A stretch of 64,000 bases of DNA from Taiwanofungus camphoratus (Eukaryota; Basidiomycota; Agaricomycetes; Polyporales; Taiwanofungaceae), in assembly GCA_003999685.1 (NCBI GenBank), contig CP021233.1, positions 62,001 to 126,000 on the forward strand. Direction: 5' to 3'. The notes under the pieces were generated by a model. It was not told the DNA's origin, searched no databases, and saw nothing but the letters and a program-made list of their open reading frames with translations. The position numbers and the translations under genes were made by a program. Positions 10,914 through 22,989 of the stretch are shown here, piece after piece; position 1 is the first letter of the stretch; each line of letters opens with the position of its first letter.

Positions 10914-13053
10914 ATGTGGACGGAAATCATACTCGCAGGTTTGGTCGCCGTTCTCACCACTCAGGTCCTGCAGTTTCTGAAGCACTTGAAGGAAAGGCAC
11001 AATCAACGAGGCTCCTTCGTCCAGGGTTATTGACCATCACCTTTAGAATGTCAGCTATCTTCCTGGTTTTCGTAGCATTTTCGCTCAGTTCTCCTTGGTC
11101 GGGGCCACCATTCCCACAATGACTCTCAATCCAGGCCTTGACTGGCAGTGGATATGGAGGCAGTCAGGCGAGTCTGCGTTATCAAATATTTTGACAAAGA
11201 GACAGCAGTCTGAAGCACACAGCAGTCTACAAGTATTATGGCTCGGAAACCATATCTTTCGTTCCTTTATTTGGGGAGCCCATGATCTGCACCGCCTCGT
11301 TTGAAGTCGCGAAACAGGTCTTGAGCGGAGAAAACTTTATCAAGGCTGGATCGGCGTTGCAGGCGCTCTTGTAGGCTTCCTCAGTTCGAATGCGCCAGGT
11401 CTAGCGTGCTAATTTTACCATAGATTGTGGGGTGAAAGCGTGTTGACCGTCAATCACGGTGATTGGAAGAAACACCGTCGGATTGTTGGCCCTGCGTTTT
11501 CTGGAACTACGTTGGTTATCGGGTGTTTTCTTGCTTCCTAAATAGCTGATTCTGCACTAGCTATGCACTGGCTATGCGAGAGACCGTTCGCCTATACTAT
11601 GAAATGGTCGAAGGTGAAGAGTGGTCTAAACGGGATACCGTCATGGTTGACGCCATAGATCTGCATATGTCGAAGGTAAGGACGCTGACACCACGATGTT
11701 GTTACCCTCGTTTTGATGGTGAAACAGTTTACACTAGGTATTATTACAAGATGCGGGTTCGGTCTGCCGTTTCCATGGGTCGCTTCTGGTGATGACCACG
11801 AAATGCCTTTCGAAAAAGCCCTGGCTGTAGTTTCGGAGGAGATCATCCTGCGTCTTGCAGCGCCACGCTGGGCATACAAACTACCTATCAAGAAGTGATT
11901 CCATCTCTGCACAAACAGGGGCATAGTACTCAAGGAGGTTGGCAGATTGCAGCATGTAGACCACGCGTACCGGAGACTCGCAAAGCTCATGAGTTCTTTT
12001 ATCGCAGCGAAGAAGGAAGAGATGGCCTCCAGTATGGGTGACTTCGCTCCAGCAGCAACTGACCTTTTCACGCGTCTCATATCTGCGAGCGAGGCCCAGG
12101 GCAAGCATGGGCTCAATGATGAGGAGCTTGTATGTTGCTTCATCATCAGTCATATTGTGAATTGATATTCAAATCATTAAGATTGGAAATGTCTTTTCGT
12201 TCCTGTTTGCCGGTCATGGCAAGTAGCTTCTATTATACGTCGTGGATATTGCTGATAGCGGGCTGCAGAAACAACTGCACATGCGTCAACGGCAACACTT
12301 GCACTACTTGCACTGTACGAAGACGAGCAGGAGAAGGTGGTCCAGCATATCCGTCAGGTACTTCCTGATGGCAGAGACCCGGTTAGATGCCCATCACCAC
12401 TGATACCTTGCCGTTACACTTACGATCAAATTTGTTCAGACCTTTGACGACTTCGCCAAGCTAGATAAAGTTATGGCTTGTTTTACAGAAGCCTCACGTA
12501 TGTTCCGTGAGTACCGGACGATTCTCATCTTTTCGTGTATGAACTTCATGACCAAACTGTCTCTGTAGCTGGAGGTGCTATGCTGACGCGCGACACAACC
12601 GCCACGGTGGTGCTGAAGCTGCCCGACGAAGACGGTGACAAGACTCTTGTCGTTCCACCTGGGATGCGAATCCTAGTAGATATGATTGGCATCCGTGAGT
12701 TGTTGACTTAGCGGCATAAGCTGTGCAGCTTGACACATTTTGTAAAAGACTACAATGAGCGCCTCTTTCCCGATCCTGAGCGATTCGACCCTTCGCGATG
12801 GTATGGTGTACAGGAAGTGGATCTGACTTCGTTTGGCCTTGGTCCTCGTGCCTGTCTAGGAAGGAAGTTTGCGTTGACCGTCGGTGTCTGTCTGCTGACA
12901 CTTCTCCTTCGCGACTGGAAGTTTACCGTGCCCTTGAAGAGCGGGGAGACAAAGCAACGATGGAGGGAGCGTGTAATGCAGGGTCGTTTGGTTGGCCTAG
13001 GATTCGGTGTCCAGAATGTTCCCCTCATAATGACTAGAAGATCGAAAGCCTGA
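10914..13053 (+). CDS. Cytochrome P450 monooxygenase
   Basis: Membrane-anchored haem monooxygenase of the mushroom P450 type; substrate unknown. Start at 10914 gives a hydrophobic anchor (MWTEIILAGLVAVL). In order: GATIPTMTLNPGLDWQW, FVPLFGEPMICTASFEVAKQVLS, LWGESVLTVNHGDWKKHRRIVGPAFS (WxxxR helix C), FTLGIITRCGFGLPFPW, the I-helix FLFAGH-ETTA split by an intron, ExxR as EASR, PERF, and the haem loop FGLGPRACLGRKF with its Cys ligand near 12850. The intron splitting AGH-ETT (12219-12268) has a GC donor. Around 12695-12735 no GT-AG pair restores the frame into HFVKDYNERLF: the best acceptor after 12728 runs into TGA. So a one-base indel or an odd splice is likely, and the gene may be a young pseudogene. 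About 12-13 exons. Confidence 0.8.
12219..12268 (+). other. GC-AG intron in the P450 I-helix
   Basis: Exon ends GGTCATG, intron begins GCAAGT and ends CTGCAG, next exon AAACAACT. Splicing restores AGHETTAH, the conserved I-helix motif, so the GC donor is supported by the protein. Confidence 0.75.
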
Positions 13054-13250
13054 GGACCTTCGACGTCGTTTCTTGATGCTAACTCCGTCAAATTATCTAC
13101 TCGTATATGTTTGTTATACGTCGAATAGCTTAGCCTAGCATTTGTGTTTCTGGCGAGCAAACATGTGAAATAGATATCGGAACTCGAGACCTGCTTAGAA
13201 GAAAATAAGTATAGTGACGGCTAGACAAGAGAGCACGAGCGCAAAATCCG

Positions 13251-14700
13251 TCATCGTATATCAGAGAGAGCTGCACCAGCTGCGGCTCTTTCTATACCCC
13301 TCATTATAGATTCAAACTTCTTCTTTGTTGCATCTTCCTCTCTACGCCTAGCACCTCGTTCGCCGTCTTCGTCTTCGTCGTTCTGGCCCATGGCTCGTTC
13401 GACCATGAACTCCGCCACGAACTGCGCGATGGACTTTTCTCCTACTTCGCTCATCGCTCGAGGGCCCCATCGCCACTCCCATGAGCTAGCACCATCGTCA
13501 GCTGTGGGCGCCTGCGAGGCTGCCGGCGCGCGACCACGCTTTCCACCTGCGCCCTTCGCCTCACCGACGTGGTGCCGATCGAGGTAGCCCTGGCGTACGA
13601 GCTGTGTGAGATATGTGTCGATGGTCATAGATTGGTTAGTAGACCGGCCATTTTGGGGAACGTTGGCACCGGATGGGAGACGAAGGCGCTTGAGTAGAGC
13701 TCGTAAGTCATCTGAGGAAATCCAGTGAGGCACAATATATTTTTGGTTATAAGTTCACTCACTGTCGCTCACTACTCGTCCGTCCACCAGAATCAATGCA
13801 AGAATAACATACAGAATACCGATAGAGCCAAGTTGATCGGCAGTGTGCCACGCAAGGATGCTCCCATTTGAGCTTGTTCCAGCACCGTCGTCGTCGTCAT
13901 TGTCGTCATTTCCGTTTGCAAGATCAGCTTGCTCAACTGCCAGAATATCTGCATTGGCAGCGACAGCTTGCTCAATGATGATAGGATGCAGCACAGAACG
14001 GAGAATATATGACTTCGTTCCCGAGGGAGCAGCTATAAGATGTCCACACCGTTACTTGTATCGTCGGATCGACGTAAAAATGTACTGGAATATCCAATGT
14101 CTTACCTCGTTTCTTCATGCCTGTATTTAGCAAAAGTTCAGCATCCTTATCGTTGTCGTCCATGTCACGTTCAGCGCGAGACTGAAGCTCGACCAGCTCC
14201 ATACCGAAGGTTTTGCGTAAAATTTCTTGAGCGCGACTCAAAACAATGTTCAATGCACGACGATTCGTACCGAGGACTTGCAGTCATGGGAAGGTGAGTG
14301 GAACTGACATGAGAGTTAATGAAGGCTCGAGACTGACCTTTCTTTGAAATCTCGTCTCTCTTCAAAGGTACGCGCCTCTGCTCGGTAAATAGAGCTAGGC
14401 GTACGAGGTCATTCGCCTTTCTCTCCAATTCCTAGTGGCGCTGATTCTTAGTCTGACCATCCAAATGGGCGTGTCATATCTCTGTGACTAGGTACTCACG
14501 TTCTGGACATCGCCACCATCATCCATATTGTCACCTTCCGCATTTTCATCGATATCCTCCTCATCTTGTCCATGATCCTCCTCTCCATCTTCATCTTCCA
14601 CCGCATGACCGCGTCTGACGCGTTGGGATTGACCGCCCCTGGTCTGTCGCAGCTGTGATTGCGATGGTTGGCGCTGTGAACGCGTGGTTGTTCTGACCAT
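13251..14700 (-). CDS. Nse3 / MAGE-domain subunit of the SMC5-SMC6 complex
   Basis: MAGE-family winged-helix protein; the fungal member is Nse3, which binds Nse1 and Nse4 and helps load SMC5-SMC6 on DNA for repair. Start at 14700 (MVRTTTRSQRQPSQ) opens an Arg/Gln-rich then acidic low-complexity N-terminus. The MAGE homology region follows over several exons: ERKANDLVRLALFTEQRRVPLKRDEISKK, NIVLSRAQEILRKTFGMELVEL, SYILRSVLHPIIIEQA, GILYVILALILVDGRVVSD, DDLRALLKRL, the long C-terminal exon with TIDTYLTQLVRQGYLDR, and WEWRWGPRAMSEVGEKSIAQFVAEFM, the family signature. An acidic Asp/Asn insert lies in the middle. Stop at 13251. Convergent with the P450, 197 bp apart; 251 bp downstream of the SEP-UBX gene on the same strand. 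Confidence 0.85.
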
Positions 14701-14951
14701 ATTCAATGATTGTAAAACGCGCTGTATCCAGAGGAACAATGCTGAAATGGGAAGAGCAGTCGGTGGCTCCAATTTGTGCAAAATGCGCGCCACACACGCG
14801 TCTCCGATGAACGCGAAACTTGAGTATTCAACTGATTAGCATTTAATGGGCTTGCGCGATACTGCTACAGAGTGCACATTCGACATGCAAGAAACATTCT
14901 ACGACAAATACAAGTCCTCTCACACTCAAAAGCATTCCCCAACTGAGCCAC

Positions 14952-16511
14952 TCAAACCCATCTCTGGACAACTACGCTATTCACAAGACCTGCATCTTTG
15001 ATTGTCTGTGTGTCGTTGTCTAATATACGATTCGGGAAGGTCGTGCCAATAGTATATGGACGTGCATTATTTTCCGGACGAGAGCTAATATGGGCCGGAT
15101 GTTATGAGATCAGAAACGATGCAAAGGGTCGGGCTTACGCGTTGATGAAATTCCTGATGTCGTGCACAGTGTGCGTTAGGTTCATACGGCAGACCATCCT
15201 AGCCGCGAAACCGTGAATCAGGCTGGATCACGGTATGCAAAGTGAGTGTACCCACCGAGTTCCGTCAGCTAGTCTAATTTGCACACTTGTGGTCGGCAAG
15301 GTCTGATCCACTTCAAACCTAGTGTTGATATTTTCTGGAGCTCTGGTGGGAGCGCTTGCGCTCGGAACTGCACTGGAACCAGGGAACGAGCCAGGCATTC
15401 CTTCGCTAGTACTGCCACCTTCGGAGAATGCGGGGACAGGCGAACCGAGTCTGTAGCCTTCACCAGAGAAAATGCTGGCGCTGCGAGCCTTCTGGGAGGG
15501 AACATAGTCGTCTTGAAGGCGTTTTACGACGCGCAATTCAACTGGCTGCCCTGGAGACACGTTTAAGATATGGGGCGGAGCACGGCTAGACGACGGTGGG
15601 TACGATCAGTCAAACTGACTTAGGCGGTAGGAGACGTACCCGGAATTGATCTCAGCAAGGATCTGTGAGTTGCCTGGGTCATCGTAACGCATGAGCTCCC
15701 CATCTTCAACGCTGAAGCCATCGCGCCAGAAGGTGAGATGGCGTATTGCTGTTTCCTCTTCCGGCTCTGTTAGAGGGAACAACCTGATTCAGTAATAGCT
15801 GACCCTGAATAAAGGTCACCTCGTACCTGCCGGAACACTAGGATCTGGAACATAGGCACTGTCCACTTCATCACTTCCGAGAGTGTGCCCACCACCAGAG
15901 AATGCTAAGCTGCGAGTGGGACCGCTGGGTGAACCAGGGGGAGGACCGGCTCTGCTCGGAAATAATTAGCGTATCAGGGATAATGCGTAAATACTCAATA
16001 GACATACTCAGCTGCTCTACGCAGCAAATCTCTAACGAGATTGCCTCCCGGAACTGCCCCAGGCCTGTCTGGGTTTTGCACGGATATCCCGCTGCAAAGG
16101 AGAGCCGTTTAATCGGCGAATGCTTAAGAGATTAGTCTTACCTTCGCTCTCCTCCAGCAAACCAGCTCTCTCCCTGATCAGCCCGGCGGTTCTCATCCTC
16201 ATCGTCCTCATCGTCACTTCCACCGTGCGCGTGACCTCCACCACCGAAACCGCCCATCGATGGGGCAGGGCCGCCACCAGCGACGTCGCGGAGCGTTGTG
16301 ATTCTTGGACCTCCAGATCCGCTCCTGCTATTTATGAGATCATTGTTCAGGCTAACCACCTTCCCGTAGATTGCACAAATAGGAAGAGCTTGTACCTTGA
16401 GGACGTTGTTGAATTCCATCCACCAACGCGTCCGATCCGCGGAGGTGCATTAGAAGGTCGAGTCCATGGCCGCGACGAGCGAGCTTGACCATTGTCGTTG
16501 TCTCCAGACAT
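14952..16511 (-). CDS. SHP1: SEP-UBX protein, p47/Shp1-type Cdc48 cofactor
   Basis: Adaptor of the AAA ATPase Cdc48/p97, acting in membrane fusion and protein degradation. Start at 16511, [13 protein letters not shown], leads to [11 protein letters not shown]-type sequence and a Gly-rich acidic stretch ([21 protein letters not shown]). The SEP domain reads [20 protein letters not shown] then ILAEINSG and [19 protein letters not shown] (about 15485-15760). The UBX domain reads [47 protein letters not shown] and [12 protein letters not shown], spread over small exons down to the stop at 14952. The TTFPNR loop is the Cdc48-binding loop. The N-terminus has no visible UBA domain, which yeast Shp1 and animal p47 carry, so ubiquitin binding may be lost or located differently. 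Several introns of about 50-60 nt. Confidence 0.9.
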
Positions 16512-17288
16512 TGCAAAACTAATAGTGAAAGAGGGAGGAACTGCTACCACTGGCACTGCACCGATGTACGTACTCCTTAAGGGCACGTGAGCAATGTCAC
16601 ATAAACACGGTCACGTCACGGGGCTGCACCTCGACCACCAACAGATCACTGTGCAGACCACTTGAACAAAGCATCTTTTTATTTCAGTCTCTCTATGGCT
16701 CATCTTGCATACACAGCAACTCCTTGAAGAAACTATTTGTAAATCCTTTGACACAAAGTCATGGTGTTGAAGATTAGTGACTGAGCAGTTGCATTCATAT
16801 CTACTGAGTTTTTAATATAAAATACACTCTAAAGATGTTAAAAACATGCATTGTTGAAAAATGAACCTCTCAACATCAATTTTATATGTGCATTTCTCAT
16901 GCTCAGTCACTTCTAACTTGTCAAAACTAACTCTCATATATGTTACAAGCTCACCAGATGACTATTCACAATAGAAGTCAGTGATGTAACAAGTCATCTA
17001 ACTTTTACTAAAACTATATGATCCTTTTTACAATGGATTTTAAATGACTATGGCTCTGAGCAAGTCCTAGATGATGAAGCCCAACTTGATGATCCTATAT
17101 AGTGAGATCTGACTTGACTGGATCTAGTGATAAATAATGATAAGACATTTCATCAAATCTGAAGGTTGATACTACCAGCCCAAGTAGTCATAAAAGACTT
17201 ATGGGCTTTTGACAAGTGAGTGTTACACAATGAGTTTGATGGCTGAATGCAAATAAATACAAATAGATTGCAATGTATTGAGTATGCA
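16512..17288. other. AT-rich intergenic stretch
   Basis: First part is the promoter region of the SEP-UBX gene. From about 16660 the base composition turns clearly AT-rich and unlike the genes. Looks like an old decayed repeat; no frame or family recognised. It ends at the 5-bp target ATGTC of LTR-D copy 1. Confidence 0.4.
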
Positions 17289-17457
17289 ATGTCTGATACA
17301 ATTTCTTTTTTCTCATATCTTATCGGTCGGACCTCGGAGCGGTCCTGTGACCTTTCACTTATCTGACGGACCTCAGGTAGGCTCAGCTTCTTTGCACAGT
17401 CCATGACTGCTTATGGTACAGACCCCAGACGAGCTCTGCTTACTCATTGTTACAAGG

Positions 17458-18018
17458 CGGTAATGGTGCGGACATACATTTTCATTTCTCTTCACTATAC
17501 CGGACTAGCGGGTCGTGTACACTTACAACTATCACCATTATTCCGGACGGGCTGACCGTCACCCGCTTAGTCATGGACTGTTCCTCAGAAGGGATCACTC
17601 GGACCTCTGACTTATGGACGCTTAGGTACTGGTACCCGTGGGAGTGAGGGCTGGCTTGCCCTAAACCCACCATAGTACTTAAGGGGTTGGCTCACTGTGG
17701 AGCACCCCAATCTTGTCCTCCTTAGTTACACCGTGTACTTTGATGCCACTGTTACCATTTGTACTTTACGACTGGGCTCAGGCCCCTATACCTTTGTCTA
17801 TTCAACGGGTCTTCTCAGACCGTCTATATCCTTGTGACCACACTAGGACTTAGGCTGTGACCTAGCCCACAACTCTCTCTCGACCGTTGGGCTAGCAGTT
17901 GAAGACTTAGATGTGTACACATCGTCAGCCAGGCTGACCTCTTGTGTACATTTCACGCCTGACTACCCAATGACTCACTGTCACAGTAGTCACCTACAGG
18001 CGTAGACTCCCCGTAACA
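17458..18018 (+). mobile_element. Solo LTR-A copy 1 (in LTR-D copy 1)
   Basis: 561-bp LTR, TGTTAC...GTAACA, flanked by CTCAT (17453-17457 and 18019-18023). It interrupts LTR-D, whose sequence continues after it. The site GACTAGCGGGTCG near 17511 is the uninterrupted version of the place where B5 sits in LTR-A4. Confidence 0.9.
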
Positions 18019-18786
18019 CTCATGGACACTGACTCATATCAGGCCCCATTCACACATTTCATCTTACGCATACATATTGCTAATATGGTCTGATGACTTA
18101 TATTGCCTTACTTACACTTGCTCATATTGCTTCTTAGATCACATGCCATGGTCCGTTGATACGACCTAGGGAGTCCTGAACTGCGGGGATGAATCTAGGA
18201 AGTAGGTCCAACGTGTCTCAATGAGTAGAAAGAGCTAAAGTGGTGTGGTACCTGTGAAGGATACCAGAGGAAAAGGTAAGTGAGGGAACATGACAGAGAA
18301 ACTACCTAGACCACTGTCAGGGGCCTAAAAGTCTAGTGTGTGCAGAGGAGTAAGGGGCCAATGAATCCTGCACGACAGGATCTTATGCTGAGGTGCGGAC
18401 AGTCCCAGGAAGGTAGGAGCATGATCTTCTAATCTGATGACAGCAGGCTGGTCAAATGCCGGCCAGGTGCAAAGGAGTTGAAGGAACTGAGGACGCACTG
18501 ATGGTAAACCGAGAACCGAAAGATAAACCAAAAACTGATGTAATCAGAATAGGGGATACTGCTGAGGGCTGATGGTGTAGGAATGGGACGTAGGGCTGGC
18601 GTAGGTGATGACTGATAGACTGGACTGTACGCAACATGTGCCTATGGGGTATAACAAGGGCAGAGGCACACCAGATGAGAAGGAGGAGGGGGACTGGTTA
18701 CTCAGACTAAAGTTACTTCAACTTTGGGAACGTAGGACGTAGAAGATGTAGAACTGCTGTGATGTACAATATAATAGGACTGTTGG

Positions 18787-21542
18787 TGATGAGTCCTGTA
18801 GCCTCCTGGACCCCGAATCGCGATTTTAGAAGCTTTCTAATCCCCTAACCAACCATCCTACGACTCTTCTACAGCCTATGACAGGTGGGATAGGTTTCTA
18901 TAATATTCCTAACACCTCCTTTCCTTCCTAAACCCTTCTAACACCCTACAAAGTCCTGCGAAGTCACATGAGGTGCTACGAGGTTTCAAACGCTAGCCAC
19001 GAAGTCCCTAACTCCTGCTAAGTCCACTATTGGACACTGCCGGCCCTCCCATACTGTTCTATTGGATCTAGGTTCCAGCTACTACGTCACTCATCCTGGG
19101 CTTAGCTAAAAAGTCTTAGCTAAGTCTCTTCTAGCTCTTGTGATTGCAGCCACCTCCGATAGGCTCCGAAATGGTCCGAAGTTCCAGAGGCTGGACTTAG
19201 GAAGCCTTGCGCACCCCATGGGTCTCAATCCTATGCCATAAGATTCTCCTATAGCATATCCATATGATCCTTCACCCATTCAGGACACCTCCTACCTCGA
19301 TTAGGCCAAGTCCCGCTGCTAGAAACTTTGTATGCTCCTAGGCCACTAAGATAGTTGATCATGGCGCATGGCTGCTCTCGGATAGTCATCCTGCCCTCGT
19401 GAATGAACTTGGTCACCTTTCTACCGTACGTAGTTCCCCTGTTTCAGTTCCTATTTAGTCCCTATCCTCCTTGTGTTCACTTCGGAGTCCATGCACTTTA
19501 GTACACATTTCGGACTCGTAAGGATCACTTCGTGCAAGAATAGTTCACCTCACTCTCCCCTATTTAGTCAGAGGTAGTTTACCATGTACAAGAGAGACCC
19601 CTCAGTGCACACTTCTCCCTTTGGAATACAAGTTCCCCTGTAGCTCCAATTTCAGAAAAGTGCCGTGAGTACAACCTTAGGAACGGTGATAGGTGCCAGG
19701 CCCTTCTAGGCCCCGCAGAGCGCCCTCACTCGACCCTAGGACCTTAGTCATACCTTCGACGCCACTCGACGCATCTGATACTACCTGAAAAGCCACCGCG
19801 GAACTTTTCGATGGCTTCAAATTACGCCACAGCCACTCTGCCACTTCCGGTCTGGTGTTCCGGTGTACTATTCCCTCTACGCACAATACGCCACATGCAG
19901 TTGCCACTCAATGTCCTCACATGTGACCGGTCTTGCCACTCCAATATCGCTCGATCTGCTACAACGCGCCACTCGATGTACTCGATAATGCTACGGCTCC
20001 AGGTCTTGTCTTAGTATAGTTCATGTATGTTCCTTTGTTTCAGCCTTTCTAGTGACAACAAGTAGCCACTCCCTCTACAGGCCACTCCGTAGTTTGTAGT
20101 ATGCAAGTAGTTAGGATGCCACTCGTACTACGCCACTCCCGATACGCCTTACATTATAGTACAGTAGTATAAACGTGATGTATGGTGTCTCGGAACAATA
20201 GAGAAGTTTTCCCTCATCCTGCAGAGCTCAAGAAGAGCACCTTCGAGTCAGTCTCCTACTGCGTTCTACTGCATCCTTCTGTCTTCGATTACGTTCAAAG
20301 AGTTGCATCTACTATCCGCCTTCTACAGTATCTTGAAGGGTCACATCTCGTCCATCTTCGATATCCATCGAAAAGTTGCGTCTACTATCTGCCTTCGAGT
20401 CACATCGAAGGGTTACGCTAGCATCTCTCTCTAACCCAAGTCCGCCTTCTACAGGAATTGAAGGGCTGCGTATCAGCTAAGTCCTCACGTTTAGGCCTCT
20501 CCTTAAAGTATAGTACAACATTGTAGCGCATCAAAGCTATGTCGAACAGCCGTGACACACGTCGTTGGTCATCGAAGACCTTCGTAGACATCTCTTGACC
20601 CATTTGAGACCGGGAACCCTTTGCTGCTGACTCTCCCCTCCTCACTAACTAGTACTATAGCCTTTCAGCTTCTCTAGGTCGAACCTTGTAGGGGTTGGAG
20701 TGCTATAGTGCACATCAATGGTCCTAAGCCTCTAAAGTCTCCACCCCAGCTCCATTTCAGTATCTTTGAGCTACGTCTACGCATGCGATATATCTACAAA
20801 CCACGTCTACGCTTCCCGAACTATGCACTACGATCCACAAAGTCGCCGTGACTTCGTGCCCTTCAGCACCTCTTATAGCACCTATCCAGTGGGCCTCTGC
20901 CTTAGTTATACTCTTAGGCTCACATTGCGTCATCCCTACGTCCTACGAATAACCCTACGACTCTCCTATAGCCTTCATTTCAGATCATAGTACATCTCCC
21001 TACACCTCGAAGTCAACCACCACTTCGGAGCTTCCAGCAACCACATTCCCCTGTCTCTATTCCAAGTATTAGCTCTCCAAACCATCTGACCTCTTCTACA
21101 GGTCTCCTACGCTAGCCAAATCTCGCCCACCTCGCTCTAACAAGCCTCTAAGCCTTACGCTCTTTAGCTAACTCTAGTTAAAGACTTCGCAGCAGTCTCG
21201 TACCCTCTGCCGCTTAGTTGAAGCTATATTCCATTGGCTTATTGCTTTCTAACTCCATACAGCCTATGAAGTCAGCTCGTGCGCTTTAGCTAAAACTTCG
21301 AAGGACTTTGTGCACTTCGGAGGGCCTCGCAAGGCCTTAGAGATCGTATAGCACTTAGAAACAAGATCCTGTCACACAGGACCCTTGGCCCCTTACTCCC
21401 TCACTTACAAAAACAAGACATACAGGTTTCCCGGTATCATACAGGTTGTAGCTCCTCCCCTCACTTCCCCACAGTACACACACTACCTCCTAGCCACGTT
21501 GTGGAGCACTCCCTAGGTGCCAGGGTCCCCTAGGTCGTATCA
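18787..21542 (-). mobile_element. Element B4 (in element F)
   Basis: Family B in reverse orientation, TGATGAGTCC at the left and TCGTATCA at the right. Flanks TTGG and CCGG, which agree if both C were lost by C-to-T change. Holds C3; without it about 1.72 kb, as in B5. Confidence 0.8.
19687..20717 (+). mobile_element. Element C3 (in B4)
   Basis: Family C, TGATAGG...CACATCA, 1031 bp. Target ACGG (19683-19686) and ATGG (20718-20721); B copies without the insertion read AACGGTCC here. Contains nine GCCACTC heptamers between about 19750 and 20145 and then degenerate repeats of a GAAGGGTTGCGTC-like unit. Confidence 0.85.
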
Positions 21543-22629
21543 CCGGCTGACGATAGGCGTAGATACAATGGAGGGGAACCTTGTCAGACTGTAGGGAAGC
21601 CTTAGAGCAGGGGAAGCCCAAACCTGAACTCTGGGGGACAAGTCTGTAGATTCTGCGAGACAAGATGGGAGCGCATATCTTCTCTGTCATCTGGTAGGTA
21701 CAGGAGACTACATAAGGGGTCCGTGGTTTCAAAGTATCTTACATAAAATAAAACCAAAGAAACTGAAAACAAACTGAAAATTGTAAAATCTAGGATCCGA
21801 TCAGCATACCATATAGAAAACTAAACTGAAGTAGGACATGAAACAGTGACACTGAATGCAGTAGAAAGATTACTGGGGAATGGCACAGGGTGAGGGATGC
21901 TTATCTAGAGATCATCATATGGAAGATGGGCTATCTAACCAGACCTTGAGGGGAACAGAGATCTAAGAGTGCTGAACTGTCAAGCCAATGTGTAGGAGGG
22001 TCTAGACAATATCAAGAGATCATATAGATGTCATGAACAAGAGGCCGAGACTCCGAACCGAGGGACCAAGAACCAGAACTGAGGACCAAAGACCAAAAAC
22101 TGAAGGACTTTTGCTCAGTTTCTCTTAGCCAATAAGAGAAACTTGGGACATAAGAGGGATGCTAGAATGGGCTGAAAGAATGCATTACAGAGTACAAGGA
22201 ACTGCTCTGTGGGATAGAGGCTTCCAAGATGCGCTGTAGAACTTCCGATTTCCGAAGTCTGAATAATGATGTTTTGGTGCATTTGACTGGGATTCTCAGA
22301 TGGTGTTACGATGCATGGACTGTGGGTCTTTGTCCTGATGATCTGTAGAGTAGCCTAGATGCACATATAAAACCAAAAATGGGTGCTTCGGGTGCTTTCG
22401 GGGCGCAGAGGAGTACCAGACTTATCATCATGTGCAGAGTAGAATATGTATATAAGGCCCTGTACTTTGTAGGCTGGACCTTAAGTTCAATTTGGTTATC
22501 AGGTAGCTAGACTCACTAGCAATCCTCTACTTGTATCTTGCAACCTCTTGCTTCATACCTGAGTACTTGCTCAACTTTTATTGACTTCGCTTTAGAGGAC
22601 AACAGATTGTCCTTAAGTCCTCGCTACTA

Positions 22630-22840
22630 CAGTGACTCACAAAACTGTTGCAATGTTTGTCACTTTCTGACTGTTTGGTCTATATCTCAGCAACCAGATA
22701 TGCAATAGCTTCAAATGTTGGACCATTAGCAAGCCATGCGTTATGGCTTTCCAACGTGGTATCTATCATAAAAAATGGACAAGTATATGTGAAGTTATCT
22801 ATCTTTCTTTCAGAAGATTTATTGCAACAGTTTTGTTGCT
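22630..22840 (+). repeat. Left terminal inverted repeat of the Tc1-type element
   Basis: Pairs with 24037-24247 over the full 211 bp with scattered mismatches. Outer end CAGTGACTCACAAAACTG; inner end TTTTGTTGCT. Confidence 0.9.
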
Positions 22841-22989
22841 GACATTTTGCAGATCAAATATTGGTAGATAGTGGCAGGACATCATGCTTGCTGGGCTTGA
22901 ATCTTTTTGTGCAAGTCATGTGACCTTAAGAGAAGTTCAACATAGCACAAACAAGCAATAATATCAAATTGAACCACACTTTCATCATC

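Larger units (their letters stand above)
18157..22440 (+). mobile_element. Element F, B-related, 4-bp target type (in LTR-D copy 1)
   Basis: Starts TGATACGACCTAGGGAG, nearly the start of family B, and ends in ATCATCA. Left target CCGT (18153-18156); the right copy is damaged (ATGT or TGT before GCAGAG). LTR-D resumes directly after. Removing B4 leaves about 1.52 kb. No coding frame seen. Internal parts resemble B only loosely, so it is treated as a separate family. Confidence 0.65.
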
